Under the pieces are notes generated by a model that was given only the letters and a program-made list of their open reading frames with translations, ran no database searches and was not told where the DNA came from. The position numbers and the translations under genes are program-made. DNA of 17,125 bases from Dimargaris cristalligena (lineage: Eukaryota > Kickxellomycota > Dimargaritomycetes > Dimargaritales > Dimargaritaceae). Below are positions 16,892 through 17,125 of the stretch, piece after piece; the first letter of the stretch is position 1, and every line of letters begins with the position of its first letter. The stretch is taken from contig JANBQC010000593.1 of the NCBI GenBank assembly GCA_027576995.1, forward strand, positions 1 through 17,125, in the 5' to 3' direction.

Positions 16892-17125
16892 ATGGCTCTA
16901 TCCGAGACTGATTACTCACGCCTACTCAATGATGTTATTATGGCCTTACGGGATACTTCGACACTCCCTCCTCCTGATGCTGAGATGACAGGGGCCGCAG
17001 ACCCCTCTACTGATGATATTAATACTGCCCCTCCTGCCCTTACCCTCTCTCCCTCGCCTACCCTCCAACAGGAATTCCCTGTGATTAGTAGTGATCTCTT
17101 TTCTTCTGCCCTCCCTGAACAGGAC
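16892..17125 (+). CDS. Unrecognised protein, N-terminal 78 residues only
   Basis: The frame opens at ATG 16892 with A at -3 and G at +4 and stays open for 78 codons to the window edge. The nearest upstream in-frame stop is TGA at 16763-16765, and no in-frame ATG lies between, so this is the first possible Met. Residues 1-21 look like an amphipathic helix (MALSETDYSRLLNDVIMALR). Residues 22-78 are rich in Ser, Thr, Pro and Asp, probably disordered. There is no signal peptide or membrane segment. It is divergent from the NRPS gene with a 2.9-kb gap. I cannot assign a family; the composition would suit a regulatory protein or a retroelement Gag N-terminus, but nothing proves either. An intron may follow beyond the window. 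Confidence 0.45.
   Translation, partial: MALSETDYSRLLNDVIMALRDTSTLPPPDAEMTGAADPSTDDINTAPPALTLSPSPTLQQEFPVISSDLFSSALPEQD

Overview
The window suggests a filamentous, probably early-diverging fungus (my guess is a Mortierella-like or zoopagomycete lineage; the sequence does not settle this). Its main content is one giant non-ribosomal peptide synthetase (NRPS) gene on the minus strand. The gene starts at 14004 and runs off the left edge, giving 4668 codons with no stop, no intron and no frameshift. I checked every triplet of this frame by hand. Eukaryotic signs are an A at -3 and G at +4 around the ATG, no Shine-Dalgarno sequence, a TATAAATA box 137 bp upstream, a CCAAT box about 35 bp beyond that, and a long AT-rich intergenic region.

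Reading from the N-terminus, the domain order is: half-condensation stub, A1-T1-E1, C2, A2*-T2*-C3*, A3-T3-E3, C4, A4 (cut by the window edge). A is adenylation, T is thiolation carrier, E is epimerization, C is condensation, and an asterisk marks a domain that has lost catalytic motifs. A1, T1, E1, C2, A3, T3, E3 and C4 keep their key motifs, and A4 keeps them as far as it is seen. The enzyme should activate at least three amino acids and epimerize the first two.

The most unusual part is the middle, residues about 1785-2790. A full-length adenylation domain has lost its ATP-binding loop, its hinge Asp/Arg block and its catalytic Lys. The carrier after it has Ala where the phosphopantetheine Ser should be, and the next condensation domain has lost the HHxxxDG Asp and first His. 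About 1000 codons of this stay open and collinear with normal domains, so this looks like a retained, non-catalytic module rather than simple decay. The simplest model is that C2 accepts the next amino acid from T3, skipping the dead block.

To the right of the NRPS promoter lies about 2.6 kb of AT-rich sequence with no gene I can support. It holds two adjacent G-quadruplex-type G-run clusters near 15.0 kb and, further right, two short inverted repeats. At 16892 a plus-strand reading frame opens with a good start context and a CCAAT/TATA-like promoter, and runs off the right edge. Its first 78 residues are rich in Ser, Thr, Pro and Asp, and I do not recognise them.
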